Shown piece after piece: positions 17,087-25,582 of a stretch of DNA of 64,000 bases; position 1 is the stretch's first letter, and every line of letters begins with the position of its first letter. The stretch is from assembly GCA_003243195.1 (NCBI GenBank), contig QFQI01000001.1, positions 186,001 to 250,000 on the forward strand, given 5' to 3'. Source of the stretch: Sphingomonas taxi. GTDB lineage: Bacteria > Pseudomonadota > Alphaproteobacteria > Sphingomonadales > Sphingomonadaceae. The position numbers were made by a program, and so were the translations under genes. The notes under the pieces are model-generated. The model worked only from the letters and a program-made list of their open reading frames with translations, searched no databases and had not been told where the DNA came from.

Positions 17087-17968
17087 ATGCGCTACGACAT
17101 CCGCCACATCACCCGGTTCGACTATGGCCGCGCGGTCAAGTTCGCGCGCTGCAACCTCCGGCTGAAGCCGATCGACTGGCCGGGGCAGCGGCTGGAAAGC
17201 TATGCGCTCAACGTCTCGCCGTCCGGCCGCACCACCCCCGCTCATGCCGAGGCGGGGCTGGCGCATGTCACCCGGCTGGTGGTGGACGAGCCGGTGCGCA
17301 AGCTGACGATCGAGAGCGTCGCGCGGCTGACGGTCGACCGGCTGGTGCCGGTGCCCGCCGCCGACGATCCGACGCTGGCCGAGATCGCGGCGCTGGCGCG
17401 CGCGTCCAGCGATCTGTCGGCGGCCGGCCCGGCGGCGTATCTCTATCCCTCGCCGCTGATCCCGCTGGACCGCGAAATCGCCGATTATTGCGCGGCCGAC
17501 CTGTCGCCCGACCGTGGCGCGCTGGAGGCCGGGATCGCGCTTGCACAGCGGATTCAGCGCGATTTCGCCTTCGACGCGCATGCCACGCTGGTCGACACCC
17601 CCCCGCATGAGGCGTTCCGCCAGCGGCGCGGCGTGTGCCAGGATTTCGCGCAGATCATGCTGACCGGCCTGCGCGCCGCCGGCCTGCCCGCCGCTTATGC
17701 GTCCGGCTATATCCGCACCCTGCCCCCGCCCGGCCAGGACCGGCTGGTCGGCGCCGATGCGACGCATGCCTGGGTGCTGCTGTGGTGCGGACCGGCGCAC
17801 GGCTGGGTCGGCGTCGATCCCACCAACGGCATCTGGATGGCGGGCGACCATATCGTCGTGGCGATCGGGCGCGATTATGCCGAGATCGCGCCGGTCGACG
17901 GCGTGGTGCTGGGATCGGGCGCGCAGGCGATGGAGGTCAGCGTCGACGTCGCGCCGATCGCGGAGTGA
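17087..17968 (+). CDS. Transglutaminase-like cysteine protease family protein
   Basis: A 293-residue protein with a bacterial transglutaminase N-terminal domain (starting YDIRHITRFDYGRAV) and a transglutaminase core. The catalytic triad is visible: cysteine in RRGVCQDFAQ, histidine in GADATHAWV and aspartate in GVDPTNGI. It lies 82 bp after the ATP-grasp/alpha-E gene on the same strand, the conserved pairing. It could act as a peptidase or amide hydrolase that edits what the ligase makes; that is inference from the pairing. No signal peptide, so probably cytosolic. Confidence 0.9.
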   Translation: MRYDIRHITRFDYGRAVKFARCNLRLKPIDWPGQRLESYALNVSPSGRTTPAHAEAGLAHVTRLVVDEPVRKLTIESVARLTVDRLVPVPAADDPTLAEIAALARASSDLSAAGPAAYLYPSPLIPLDREIADYCAADLSPDRGALEAGIALAQRIQRDFAFDAHATLVDTPPHEAFRQRRGVCQDFAQIMLTGLRAAGLPAAYASGYIRTLPPPGQDRLVGADATHAWVLLWCGPAHGWVGVDPTNGIWMAGDHIVVAIGRDYAEIAPVDGVVLGSGAQAMEVSVDVAPIAE

Positions 17969-18112
17969 GAGGGTATCGGAAGCGCGCTGAACGCGCATGG
18001 GGCGGTGCCGGCCCGCTACCCCTCTCCGCGTTCGGCGCGAAACGCGGCGGGACGATTGCGCTCCGCCGCGCCCTGCCCCACATAGGCGGGTAACACACCA
18101 ATCGGGGATTAC

Positions 18113-19042
18113 ATGGCCGATCCATATGCGACGCTGGGCGTGGCGCGCGGCGCCAGCGAAGCGGACATCAAGAAGGCGTATCGCAAGCTCGCCAAGGAGC
18201 TGCATCCCGACCGCAACCGCGACAATCCCAAGGCGGCGGAGCGGTTCGGGCAGGTCACCTCCGCCTACGACCTGCTGACCGACAAGGACAAGCGTGCGCG
18301 CTTCGACCGCGGCGAGATCGACGGCGACGGCAATCCGGCCGCGCCGTTCGGCTTCGGCGGGCGCGCGCAGCCGGGGGCGGGCGGCTTCCGGCAGGGCTTC
18401 GAGACGGGCGGCGGCGACGCGCCCGACATGAGCGACATCTTCGAAGGGCTGTTCGGCGGGCGCGGCGGACGCGCGGGCGGCGGCTTCGCCAGCGGCTTCG
18501 GTCGCCGCCCCGGCCCGCCGCCGAAGGGCGGCAACGTCGCCTATCGCCTCCAGGTGCCCTTCACCGACGCCGCCACGCTGGCGCCGCAGCGCGTGACGCT
18601 GGCCAGCGGCAGCACGATCGACCTGAAGCTGCCCGCCGGCGTCGACAGCGGCACGCAGATGCGGCTGGGCGGCAAGGGCGACGACGGCCCGGGCGGCCCC
18701 GGCGACGCGATCGTGACCATCGAGGTGCAGCCGCACCGCTTCTTCACGCGCGACGGCGACGACGTGCGCCTCGACCTGCCGATCACGCTGAAGGAAGCGG
18801 TGGACGGCGGAAAGGTGAAATGCCCGACCGTCGAGAACCCGGTGATGGTCGCGGTGCCGGCCGGCGCGACCTCGGGCAAGACCCTGCGGCTGAAGGGCAA
18901 GGGCTTCCACCGCAAGGGCGGCGGACGCGGCGACCAGTTGGTGACGCTGGTGGTGGACGTGCCCGCCGACGATGCGGCGCTGAAGGCGTTCGTGGCCGGC
19001 TGGGACGGCGGCGGGAACCCGCGCGCGGCGATGGGCGTCTGA
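18113..19042 (+). CDS. DnaJ-family co-chaperone lacking the zinc-finger (CbpA-like)
   Basis: A 309-residue type II DnaJ protein. The J-domain is at residues 3-68 with the HPD tripeptide in KELHPDRN, which is needed to stimulate DnaK. A Gly/Phe-rich linker follows (about 75-140), then two C-terminal substrate-binding beta domains; the CxxCxGxG zinc repeats of DnaJ proper are missing. It probably works with DnaK in the cytosol as CbpA does. It is followed six bases later by the YihY-family gene, which may share its transcript. Confidence 0.9.
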   Translation: MADPYATLGVARGASEADIKKAYRKLAKELHPDRNRDNPKAAERFGQVTSAYDLLTDKDKRARFDRGEIDGDGNPAAPFGFGGRAQPGAGGFRQGFETGGGDAPDMSDIFEGLFGGRGGRAGGGFASGFGRRPGPPPKGGNVAYRLQVPFTDAATLAPQRVTLASGSTIDLKLPAGVDSGTQMRLGGKGDDGPGGPGDAIVTIEVQPHRFFTRDGDDVRLDLPITLKEAVDGGKVKCPTVENPVMVAVPAGATSGKTLRLKGKGFHRKGGGRGDQLVTLVVDVPADDAALKAFVAGWDGGGNPRAAMGV

Positions 19043-19048
19043 CCTTGC

Positions 19049-19975
19049 GTGACCGACGCCCCTCTTTCGCTCACGCCTGAGGATCGCGGTCGCCATCATG
19101 GCGCCGCGCGCCGGCGTCTGGATCGCAAGCTGGCACGGCTGCGGCCGCTGGCCTTCGGGTGGGAGATACTGAAGCGCGCGCTGGTCGGCGTCTGGACCGA
19201 CGGGTTTATCCACGCCGGCAACCTCGCGTATCTGGCGCTGATGACGGTGTTCCCGTTCTTCATCGTCGCCGCGGCGGTCGCCTCGCTGTTCGGGCAGAGC
19301 GACGAGGTGCAGCGCGGGCTGGCCAGCTTCCTGTCGGTGCTGCCGCGCGACGTGGCGGCGGTGCTGCGCACCCCGATCGCCAACGTGTTGCAGGCGCGCA
19401 CCGGCCCGTTCCTGTGGTTCGGCGCGCTGGTCGGGCTGTGGACGGTCGGCAGCTTCGCGGAGACGATCCGCGACATCTTCCGCCGCGCATACGGCACGCG
19501 CTCCTCGCAGTCGCTGTGGCGCGCGCGGCTGGGGCTGAGCATGGCGATCATCGCCTCGGTGGTGATCGCGCTGTTCGCCTTCCTGGTGCAGGGTATCCTG
19601 ACCGCGGCGGAGCAGTTCATCTATCGCCTGCTGCCCCTCGCGCAGCATGTCGCGGAATGGCTGAACCTGGCGCGCGCGGTGCCCGCGGCGGTGATGTTTG
19701 GCGCGCTCTACATGCTGTTCCTTTCGGTCACGCCGGGCAAATATCGCCGCAGCGACGCGCCGAAATGGCCCGGCGCGCTGTTCACCACCGTCTGGTGGGT
19801 CAGCATGACCGCCGGCCTACCCTGGGCGCTGTCGCAGCTCGGCGGCTACGACCTGACCTATGGCAGCCTGGCCGGGGTGGTGGTGATGCTGCTGTTCTTC
19901 TACCTGATCGGTCTGGGGCTGGTGTTCGGCGCGCACCTCAACGCGGCACTGGCGGAGCCGCCCGAAGGGTTGTAG
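19049..19975 (+). CDS. YihY/BrkB family inner-membrane protein
   Basis: A 308-residue polytopic membrane protein with about six hydrophobic helices and the family segments NLAYLALMTVFPFFIVAAA and GVVVMLLFFYLIGLGLVFGA. The family was once annotated as RNase BN but that activity belongs to another protein; its function is unknown. The GTG at 19049 is six bases after the DnaJ-like stop. There is no strong ribosome site, so translation may rely on coupling with the previous gene. Confidence 0.87.
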   Translation: MTDAPLSLTPEDRGRHHGAARRRLDRKLARLRPLAFGWEILKRALVGVWTDGFIHAGNLAYLALMTVFPFFIVAAAVASLFGQSDEVQRGLASFLSVLPRDVAAVLRTPIANVLQARTGPFLWFGALVGLWTVGSFAETIRDIFRRAYGTRSSQSLWRARLGLSMAIIASVVIALFAFLVQGILTAAEQFIYRLLPLAQHVAEWLNLARAVPAAVMFGALYMLFLSVTPGKYRRSDAPKWPGALFTTVWWVSMTAGLPWALSQLGGYDLTYGSLAGVVVMLLFFYLIGLGLVFGAHLNAALAEPPEGL

Positions 19976-20014
19976 AGGGGGCGCAGCAGGTTGAATAACG
20001 AAGCAGGACATCGC

Positions 20015-20811
<797 letters not shown>

Positions 20812-20818
<7 letters not shown>

Positions 20819-20867
20819 GGGCGCTGGCGTGAGGGCCCGGGCGTGAGGGCGCTGGCGTGAGCGCGGA
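20812..20867 (+). repeat. 14-bp tandem repeat at the fabI/GNAT junction
   Basis: About four head-to-tail copies of GGCGTGAGGGCGCT, starting at 20812, 20826, 20840 and 20854; the second copy differs at two positions and the last is degenerate. Each copy contains GTGAG. The first copy holds the fabI stop codon and the last holds the GTG start of the next gene, so the stop/start junction itself has been multiplied. Confidence 0.8.
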
Positions 20868-21399
20868 CGGCACGATCGCGATCCGGCCGGCGCGCGGCGA
20901 GGATGTCGGCGCGATCGACGCGCTGCTGCGGGCCGTCTTCCCGCGCGCCGACGAGGCCGATCTGGTCCGGCGCCTGTGCGTCGACGGCGACATGGTGCTG
21001 CTGCTGGTCGCGGTGGACGACGACACCGGCGTGCTGGCGGGGATCGTCGCGTTCAGCCGGATGCGCGTCGTGGTCGGCGACAAGGCGATCCCCGCCGTCG
21101 CGCTGGCGCCGGTCGCGGTCGCGGCGGACTATCGCGCGCAGGGCGTGGCCGAGGCGCTGATCCATGCCGGGATCGAGCGGCTGGAGGCGGAACGCGTGGT
21201 GCTGTGCTTCGTGCTGGGCGAGCCGGCGTTCTACGCACGCTTCGGGTTCGAGGTGGAATATGCGCGCAACTTCGCCTCGCCTTATGCGGGCGATCACCTG
21301 CTGGCGCTGCCGATCCAGGGCGGGCTGATGCCGTGCGGCGTGCGCGGCGAGGCGACGCATGCCCCGGCCTTCGCGCGGCTGGGGGTGGCCGGCTCCTGA
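20857..21399 (+). CDS. GNAT family N-acetyltransferase
   Basis: A 180-residue acetyltransferase-fold protein. The acetyl-CoA site is in the segment ALAPVAVAADYRAQGVAEALI, although the usual second glycine-rich Q/RxxGxG/A motif reads RAQGVA. The C-terminal part FYARFGFEVEYARNFASPY resembles the YhbS-like subgroup. The substrate is unknown. The GTG start is one of several GTG codons created by the tandem repeat in front of it, so the exact start is uncertain. Its TGA stop is supplied by the left end of a dispersed repeat (21396-21482). Confidence 0.8.
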   Translation: MSADGTIAIRPARGEDVGAIDALLRAVFPRADEADLVRRLCVDGDMVLLLVAVDDDTGVLAGIVAFSRMRVVVGDKAIPAVALAPVAVAADYRAQGVAEALIHAGIERLEAERVVLCFVLGEPAFYARFGFEVEYARNFASPYAGDHLLALPIQGGLMPCGVRGEATHAPAFARLGVAGS

Positions 21400-21482
21400 G
21401 CGGCTGTTCCGAAACGCGTTGAAACGCGTTTCGCGGTGCCGGCAAAACGCGACCTTCCGCGAGTTTTCAAACGGACGCTCAG
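21396..21482 (+). repeat. Dispersed MITE-like palindromic repeat, copy A
   Basis: An 87-bp element with terminal inverted repeats CTGAGCG...CGCTCAG (imperfect over about 20 bp) and two internal copies of the self-complementary octamer AACGCGTT. A second copy in reverse orientation is at 62303-62393. The TGA in its left end is the stop codon of the GNAT gene. It could fold into an RNA hairpin and act as a terminator or mRNA 3' end; it encodes no protein. Confidence 0.8.
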
Positions 21483-21520
21483 CGTCGCATCGCGCGGCGG
21501 ATCGCCGCTGCGCGCGCGCG

Positions 21521-21883
21521 TCAGCGCTGGCGCAGCCGGTCCAGCGCGATCCCCGCCAGGTTCTGCGTCCGCTTGACGTAGCGGATCCGCAACCGGCCGG
21601 GCGGGCGTGGCAGGGTGGCGAACAGCGCCATGTCGCCGCGATGCGCGGGCGGACAGCGGACCGTGCCATTGGCCTGCGCGATCACCGCCGCCGCGTCCCC
21701 CAGCAATGTCGCATCGTCGAAGCCCAGCACAACGGCGTGGCGCAGCGCCGCGATCAGCGCCAGCCACTCCGCCGCCATGCTGGTGCCGGGGCCGAGATCG
21801 CGGCGGATGTACGAGCGGCCGCCCGCCACCACCGCCAGTTCCATCCCCTCCGGCCGCGCGCCGCCGTCGAAGAAGATCTTCAC
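21521..21883 (-). CDS. Ribonuclease HI-like protein
   Basis: A 120-residue protein with an RNase H-like fold: the first strand IFFDGGARPEGMELAVV carries the usual first aspartate, and AAEWLALIAALRHAV carries the second acidic residue. The last acidic positions are less clear (LLGDAAAVIAQANG). It is shorter than E. coli RnhA and resembles small plant/archaeal-type RNase H domain proteins. The GTG start overlaps the stop of the pseudouridine synthase gene as GTGA, so the two are coupled. Cleavage of RNA/DNA hybrids is likely but not certain. Confidence 0.75.
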   Translation of the reverse strand: MKIFFDGGARPEGMELAVVAGGRSYIRRDLGPGTSMAAEWLALIAALRHAVVLGFDDATLLGDAAAVIAQANGTVRCPPAHRGDMALFATLPRPPGRLRIRYVKRTQNLAGIALDRLRQR

Positions 21884-22416
21884 AGCCCGCGCCACGCGCC
21901 GGGCGCCAGATCGCCGAGCGACCAGTCGCCGATCCGCTGTCGCACCAGGCGCAGCGTCGGATGGCCGATCACAGCGGTCATGCGTCGCACCTGCCGGTTG
22001 CGCCCCTCGCGGATGGTGAGCGACAGCCAGGTGTCGGGCACGCTGGCGCGGTAGCGGATCGGCGGATCGCGCGGCCACAACGCCGGCGCCGCGATCCGCG
22101 CCACCTCGGCGGGGCGGGTCGGGCCATCGTTCAGCAGCACGCCGGCGCGCAGGCGGTCGAGCGCCTCGTCCCCGGGCATGCCTTCCACCTGCACCAGATA
22201 CGTCTTGGCCAGCTTGAATTTCGGATCGGCGATCCGCGCCTGCAAGCGCCCGTCGTCGGTCAGCAGCAGCAGCCCCTCGCTGTCGCGATCCAGCCGTCCG
22301 GCGGGATAGACGCCGGGCACGTCGATGAAGTCCGACAGCGTCGCGCGCGCCATCGGGCTGCCGCGATCGGTGAACTGGCTGAGCACGCCGAACGGCTTGT
22401 TGAACAGGATCAGCAT
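21880..22416 (-). CDS. rRNA pseudouridine synthase, RsuA/RluE family
   Basis: A 178-residue pseudouridine synthase with the catalytic aspartate in PAGRLDRDSEGLLLLT and the C-terminal motif LTIREGRNRQVRRM. It lacks the N-terminal S4 domain of RsuA/RluB, which fits the small RluE branch that modifies helix 89 of 23S rRNA in E. coli. The exact target here is inference. It overlaps the FAD-oxidoreductase stop by seven bases and the RNase H-like gene by four. Confidence 0.88.
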   Translation of the reverse strand: MLILFNKPFGVLSQFTDRGSPMARATLSDFIDVPGVYPAGRLDRDSEGLLLLTDDGRLQARIADPKFKLAKTYLVQVEGMPGDEALDRLRAGVLLNDGPTRPAEVARIAAPALWPRDPPIRYRASVPDTWLSLTIREGRNRQVRRMTAVIGHPTLRLVRQRIGDWSLGDLAPGAWRGL

Positions 22417-24032
22417 CGCGGCGCGGCGATGTGCTGCGCCACCGCCTCCGCCACGCGGATGCCGTCCACCGCCGCCGACAGGATTCCGCCGGCATATCCC
22501 GCCCCCTCGCCCGCCGGATACAGGCCGGCGGTGTTGAGGCTCTGCATGTCCTCGCCGCGCGTGAAGCGCACCGGCGAGGAGGTGCGCGTCTCCACCCCGG
22601 TCATCACCACGTCAGGGTGGTCATAGCCCCTGATCTGCCGCCCGAACACCGGGATCGCCTCGCGCATCGCCTGGATCGCATAGTCGGGCAGGCATTGGGC
22701 GAGATCGGTGGGGGTCACGCCGGGCTTGTACGACGGCACGACGCTGCCGAGCGTCGTGGAGGCGCGGCCGGCCAGGAAGTCGCCGACCCGCTGCGCGGGC
22801 GCCCTGTAGCTGGAGCCGCCGGCGACGAACGCGCGCTCCTCCCAATGGCGTTGCAGCGCGATGCCGGCGAGCGGCTGGCCCGGATAATCGCGCGCCGGGT
22901 CGATCGCGACCACGAAGCCGGAATTGGCGTTGCGTTCGTTGCGCGAATACTGGCTCATGCCGTTGGTGGCGACGCGTCCTTCCTCGGACGTCGCCGCGAC
23001 CACCGTGCCACCGGGGCACATGCAGAAGCTGTAGACCGTGCGCCCGTTCGAGCAGTGATGCGAGATGTGATATTCCGCCGCACCCAGGATCGGGTGTCCC
23101 GCGTCCGGGCCGAAGCGCGCGCGGTCGATCCATGATTGCGGGTGTTCGATGCGCACGCCGATCGAAAACGGCTTGGCCTCGGCATGGACGCCGGCGGCGA
23201 CCAGCATCTCGAACGTGTCGCGCGCGCTGTGGCCGATCGCCATGACGACGTGATCGGCGGCCAGGTAACCGCCGTCGTGCAGGTGCAGTCCACGCACATG
23301 GCGCTCGCCGCGTGCGTCGGTCGCGATGTCCAGCCCGTCGACGCGGGTGGAGAAGCGATACTCGCCGCCGAGCTCCTCGATGGTGGCGCGCATGCTCTCC
23401 ACCATCGTCACCAGCCGGAAGGTGCCGATATGCGGATGCGCCTCGGTCAGGATCTCGGGCGGGGCGCCGGCCTTCACGAACTCGGTCAGCACCTTGCGGT
23501 TCAGGTGGCGGGGATCCTTGATGCGGCTGTAGAGCTTGCCGTCGGAGAAGGTGCCCGCCCCGCCCTCCCCGTACTGGACGTTGGATTCGGGGTTCAGGAC
23601 GCTGCGTCGCCACAGCCCCCAGGTATCCTTGGTCCGTTCGCGCACCACCTTGCCGCGTTCCAGCACGATCGGGCGATAGCCCGCCTGCGCCAGGATCAGC
23701 GCCGCGAACAGCCCGCACGGTCCGGCGCCGATCACCACCGGGCGCGCCGCCCCCTCCGGCGCGGCGACCGGCGTGCGGTAGCGCGTGTCGGGGGTGAGCG
23801 ACACGTCGCGGTCGCGGCGGAAGCGTTCCAGCACCGCCGCTTCCTTCTTCACCGCGACGTCCAGCGTGTAGACGAGCGTGATGTTGCCATGTTCGCGCGC
23901 GTCATGGCCGCGCCGCGCGATCGCGAAGCGGATCAGCTCGCGCGGTGTGATGCGCAGCCGCTTCACGATCGCGGCCGGCAGCGCCTCGTCCGCATGGTGC
24001 AGCGGCAGCTTCAGATCGGTGATGCGGATCAT
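22410..24032 (-). CDS. FAD-dependent dehydrogenase (COG2509 type)
   Basis: A 540-residue flavoprotein. After an N-terminal domain of about 95 residues comes the dinucleotide-binding motif VIGAGPCGLFAALILAQAG, then ERGKVVRERT, NVQYGEGGAGTFSDGKL and, near the end, GLYPAGEGAGYAGGILSAA, all typical of the uncharacterised YtfP-like/COG2509 FAD dehydrogenases. No membrane helix or signal peptide is seen. The physiological substrate is unknown. It begins the leftward run oxidoreductase-pseudouridine synthase-RNase H-like, joined by short overlaps. Confidence 0.88.
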   Translation of the reverse strand: MIRITDLKLPLHHADEALPAAIVKRLRITPRELIRFAIARRGHDAREHGNITLVYTLDVAVKKEAAVLERFRRDRDVSLTPDTRYRTPVAAPEGAARPVVIGAGPCGLFAALILAQAGYRPIVLERGKVVRERTKDTWGLWRRSVLNPESNVQYGEGGAGTFSDGKLYSRIKDPRHLNRKVLTEFVKAGAPPEILTEAHPHIGTFRLVTMVESMRATIEELGGEYRFSTRVDGLDIATDARGERHVRGLHLHDGGYLAADHVVMAIGHSARDTFEMLVAAGVHAEAKPFSIGVRIEHPQSWIDRARFGPDAGHPILGAAEYHISHHCSNGRTVYSFCMCPGGTVVAATSEEGRVATNGMSQYSRNERNANSGFVVAIDPARDYPGQPLAGIALQRHWEERAFVAGGSSYRAPAQRVGDFLAGRASTTLGSVVPSYKPGVTPTDLAQCLPDYAIQAMREAIPVFGRQIRGYDHPDVVMTGVETRTSSPVRFTRGEDMQSLNTAGLYPAGEGAGYAGGILSAAVDGIRVAEAVAQHIAAPRC

Positions 24033-24067
24033 TCGCGGACCTTATACCGGCCGCGGCCGAAGGGTGA

Positions 24068-25084
24068 CTACCGCCACCCGAGCGCCGGCGCGACATGGGT
24101 CAGGATGTTCCCGATCACATGCGCGTTATAGTCGACGCCGAGCTGGTTGGGCACCGTCAGCAGCAGCGTATCGGCCTCCGCGATCGCCTCGTCGGCGCGC
24201 AACTGCTCGATCAGCCGTTCCGGCTCGGCGGCATAGGAGCGGCCGAACACCGCGCGCATGTTGTCGATGACCCCGATCTGGTCGCCGCCATCGTCGCGGC
24301 CGAAATAGGCGCGGTCGCGATCGTCGGTGATCGCGAAGATCGAGCGCGACACCGACACGCGCGGCGTGCGCGTATGGCCCGCCTCCGCCCAGGCGGCGCG
24401 ATAGGCGCGGATCTGCTTCGCCTGCTGGACGTGGAACGGCTCGCCGCTCTCGTCCGCCTTCAGCGTCGAGCTTTGCAGGTGCATGCCCATCTTCGCCGCC
24501 CAGACCGCGGTGGCGTCCGATGCCGATCCCCACCAGATCCGATCGCGCAGCCCGGGGGCATGCGGCTCCAGCCGCAGCAGTCCCGGCGGGTTGGGGAACA
24601 TCGGGCGCGGGTTGGGCCTGGCGAACCCTTCACCCTTCAGCAGATGCAGGAACACCTCGGCATGGCGGCGTCCCATGTCGGCGTCGCTCTCGCCCTCGGC
24701 CGGCGCGAACCCGAAGTGCCGCCAGCCCTCGATCACCTGTTCAGGCGAGCCGCGACTGATGCCGAGTTGCAGGCGCCCGCCCGCGATCAGGTCGGCCGAG
24801 CCGGCGTCCTCCGTCATGTAGAACGGATTTTCGTAGCGCATGTCGATCACGCCGGTGCCGATCTCGATCGTCTTCGTCCGCGCGCCGACCGCCGCGAGCA
24901 GCGGGAAGGGCGAGGCGAGCTGCTGCGCGAAATGATGGACGCGGAAATAGGCGCCGTCCGCGCCCAGCTCCTCGGCGGCGACCGCGAGGTCGATCGACTG
25001 GAGCAGCACGTCGCTGGCCGAACGGGTCGCCGAACCATGCGCGGCGGACCAGTGGCCGAAGGAGAGGAAGCCGATCTTCTTCAT
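24068..25084 (-). CDS. LLM-class flavin-dependent oxidoreductase
   Basis: A 338-residue bacterial luciferase-like monooxygenase. Family features are the N-terminal strand IGFLSFGHW, YFRVHHFAQQ, GTGVIDMRYENPFYM, and the flavin-loop segment GRLQLGISRGSPEQVIEGW. These enzymes use reduced flavin and oxygen; the substrate is unknown. It lies 32 bp downstream of the hxlR-type regulator on the same strand and is probably co-regulated with it. Confidence 0.87.
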   Translation of the reverse strand: MKKIGFLSFGHWSAAHGSATRSASDVLLQSIDLAVAAEELGADGAYFRVHHFAQQLASPFPLLAAVGARTKTIEIGTGVIDMRYENPFYMTEDAGSADLIAGGRLQLGISRGSPEQVIEGWRHFGFAPAEGESDADMGRRHAEVFLHLLKGEGFARPNPRPMFPNPPGLLRLEPHAPGLRDRIWWGSASDATAVWAAKMGMHLQSSTLKADESGEPFHVQQAKQIRAYRAAWAEAGHTRTPRVSVSRSIFAITDDRDRAYFGRDDGGDQIGVIDNMRAVFGRSYAAEPERLIEQLRADEAIAEADTLLLTVPNQLGVDYNAHVIGNILTHVAPALGWR

Positions 25085-25116
25085 GGAAATGGGTCTTTCG
25101 TGGTTCGACGGAGGGG

Positions 25117-25482
25117 TCAGGCGACGGCGCGCAGGTCGAAGCGCTGCCGCGCTTCCTCCACCTGATCCATATGCTCCATCGTCCAGCGATAGAGCGCCTT
25201 GAACGGCGCGTGCAGCGAGCGGCCGAGCGGGGTGATGCTATATTCCACCGCCACCGGCGAGGCCGGGATGACGCGGCGCGCGACCAGCCCGTTGCGCTCC
25301 AGCCGGCGCAGGCATTGCGTCAGCGCCTTCTGTGTCACGCCTTCCAGATGGCGGCGGATCGCGTTGAAGCGCATCGGTTCGACCGCGAGGACGGTCAGCA
25401 CCATCATCGACCATTTGTCGGCGATCTGGTCCAGCAGCACGCGGCTGGGGCAATCGCCGGCGAAATGCTGGCAGACCGTCAT
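25117..25482 (-). CDS. HxlR-type winged-helix transcriptional regulator
   Basis: A 121-residue regulator with the HxlR opening (CPSRVLLDQIADKWSMMVL), the recognition helix region GVTQKALTQCLRRLERNGLV and the wing VEYSITPLGRSL. A cysteine pair near the N-terminus (CQHFAGDC) could sense redox state or electrophiles, as in HypR and QorR relatives. It is divergent from an Old Yellow Enzyme gene and upstream of an LLM oxidoreductase, so control of flavoenzymes against electrophilic stress is a good guess. Confidence 0.9.
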   Translation of the reverse strand: MTVCQHFAGDCPSRVLLDQIADKWSMMVLTVLAVEPMRFNAIRRHLEGVTQKALTQCLRRLERNGLVARRVIPASPVAVEYSITPLGRSLHAPFKALYRWTMEHMDQVEEARQRFDLRAVA

Positions 25483-25582
25483 GAAGGTTTCCTCGAATAT
25501 ACCTAGGCGATTGGTGGTGCGTTATTGACGCCAGATATCCGATATATACCTGAGGGCGCACAAACCGCAAGAAAGGCGCGCG
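25483..25582. promoter_or_regulatory. Divergent control region of hxlR and the Old Yellow Enzyme gene
   Basis: This 100-bp AT-richer stretch holds a direct repeat, ATATACCTAGG at 25497 and ATATACCTGAGG at 25544, one copy next to each gene. A TTGACG hexamer at 25525 is a plausible -35 for the rightward gene, with the TATATACC of the second repeat near its -10. The paired sites are good candidates for HxlR binding that represses in both directions. Confidence 0.5.

Noticed and set aside
16682..19648. A 988-codon open frame on the minus strand
   Set aside because: It lies antisense to the transglutaminase, DnaJ-like and YihY genes, has Arg/Gln/His-rich shadow composition and no motifs.
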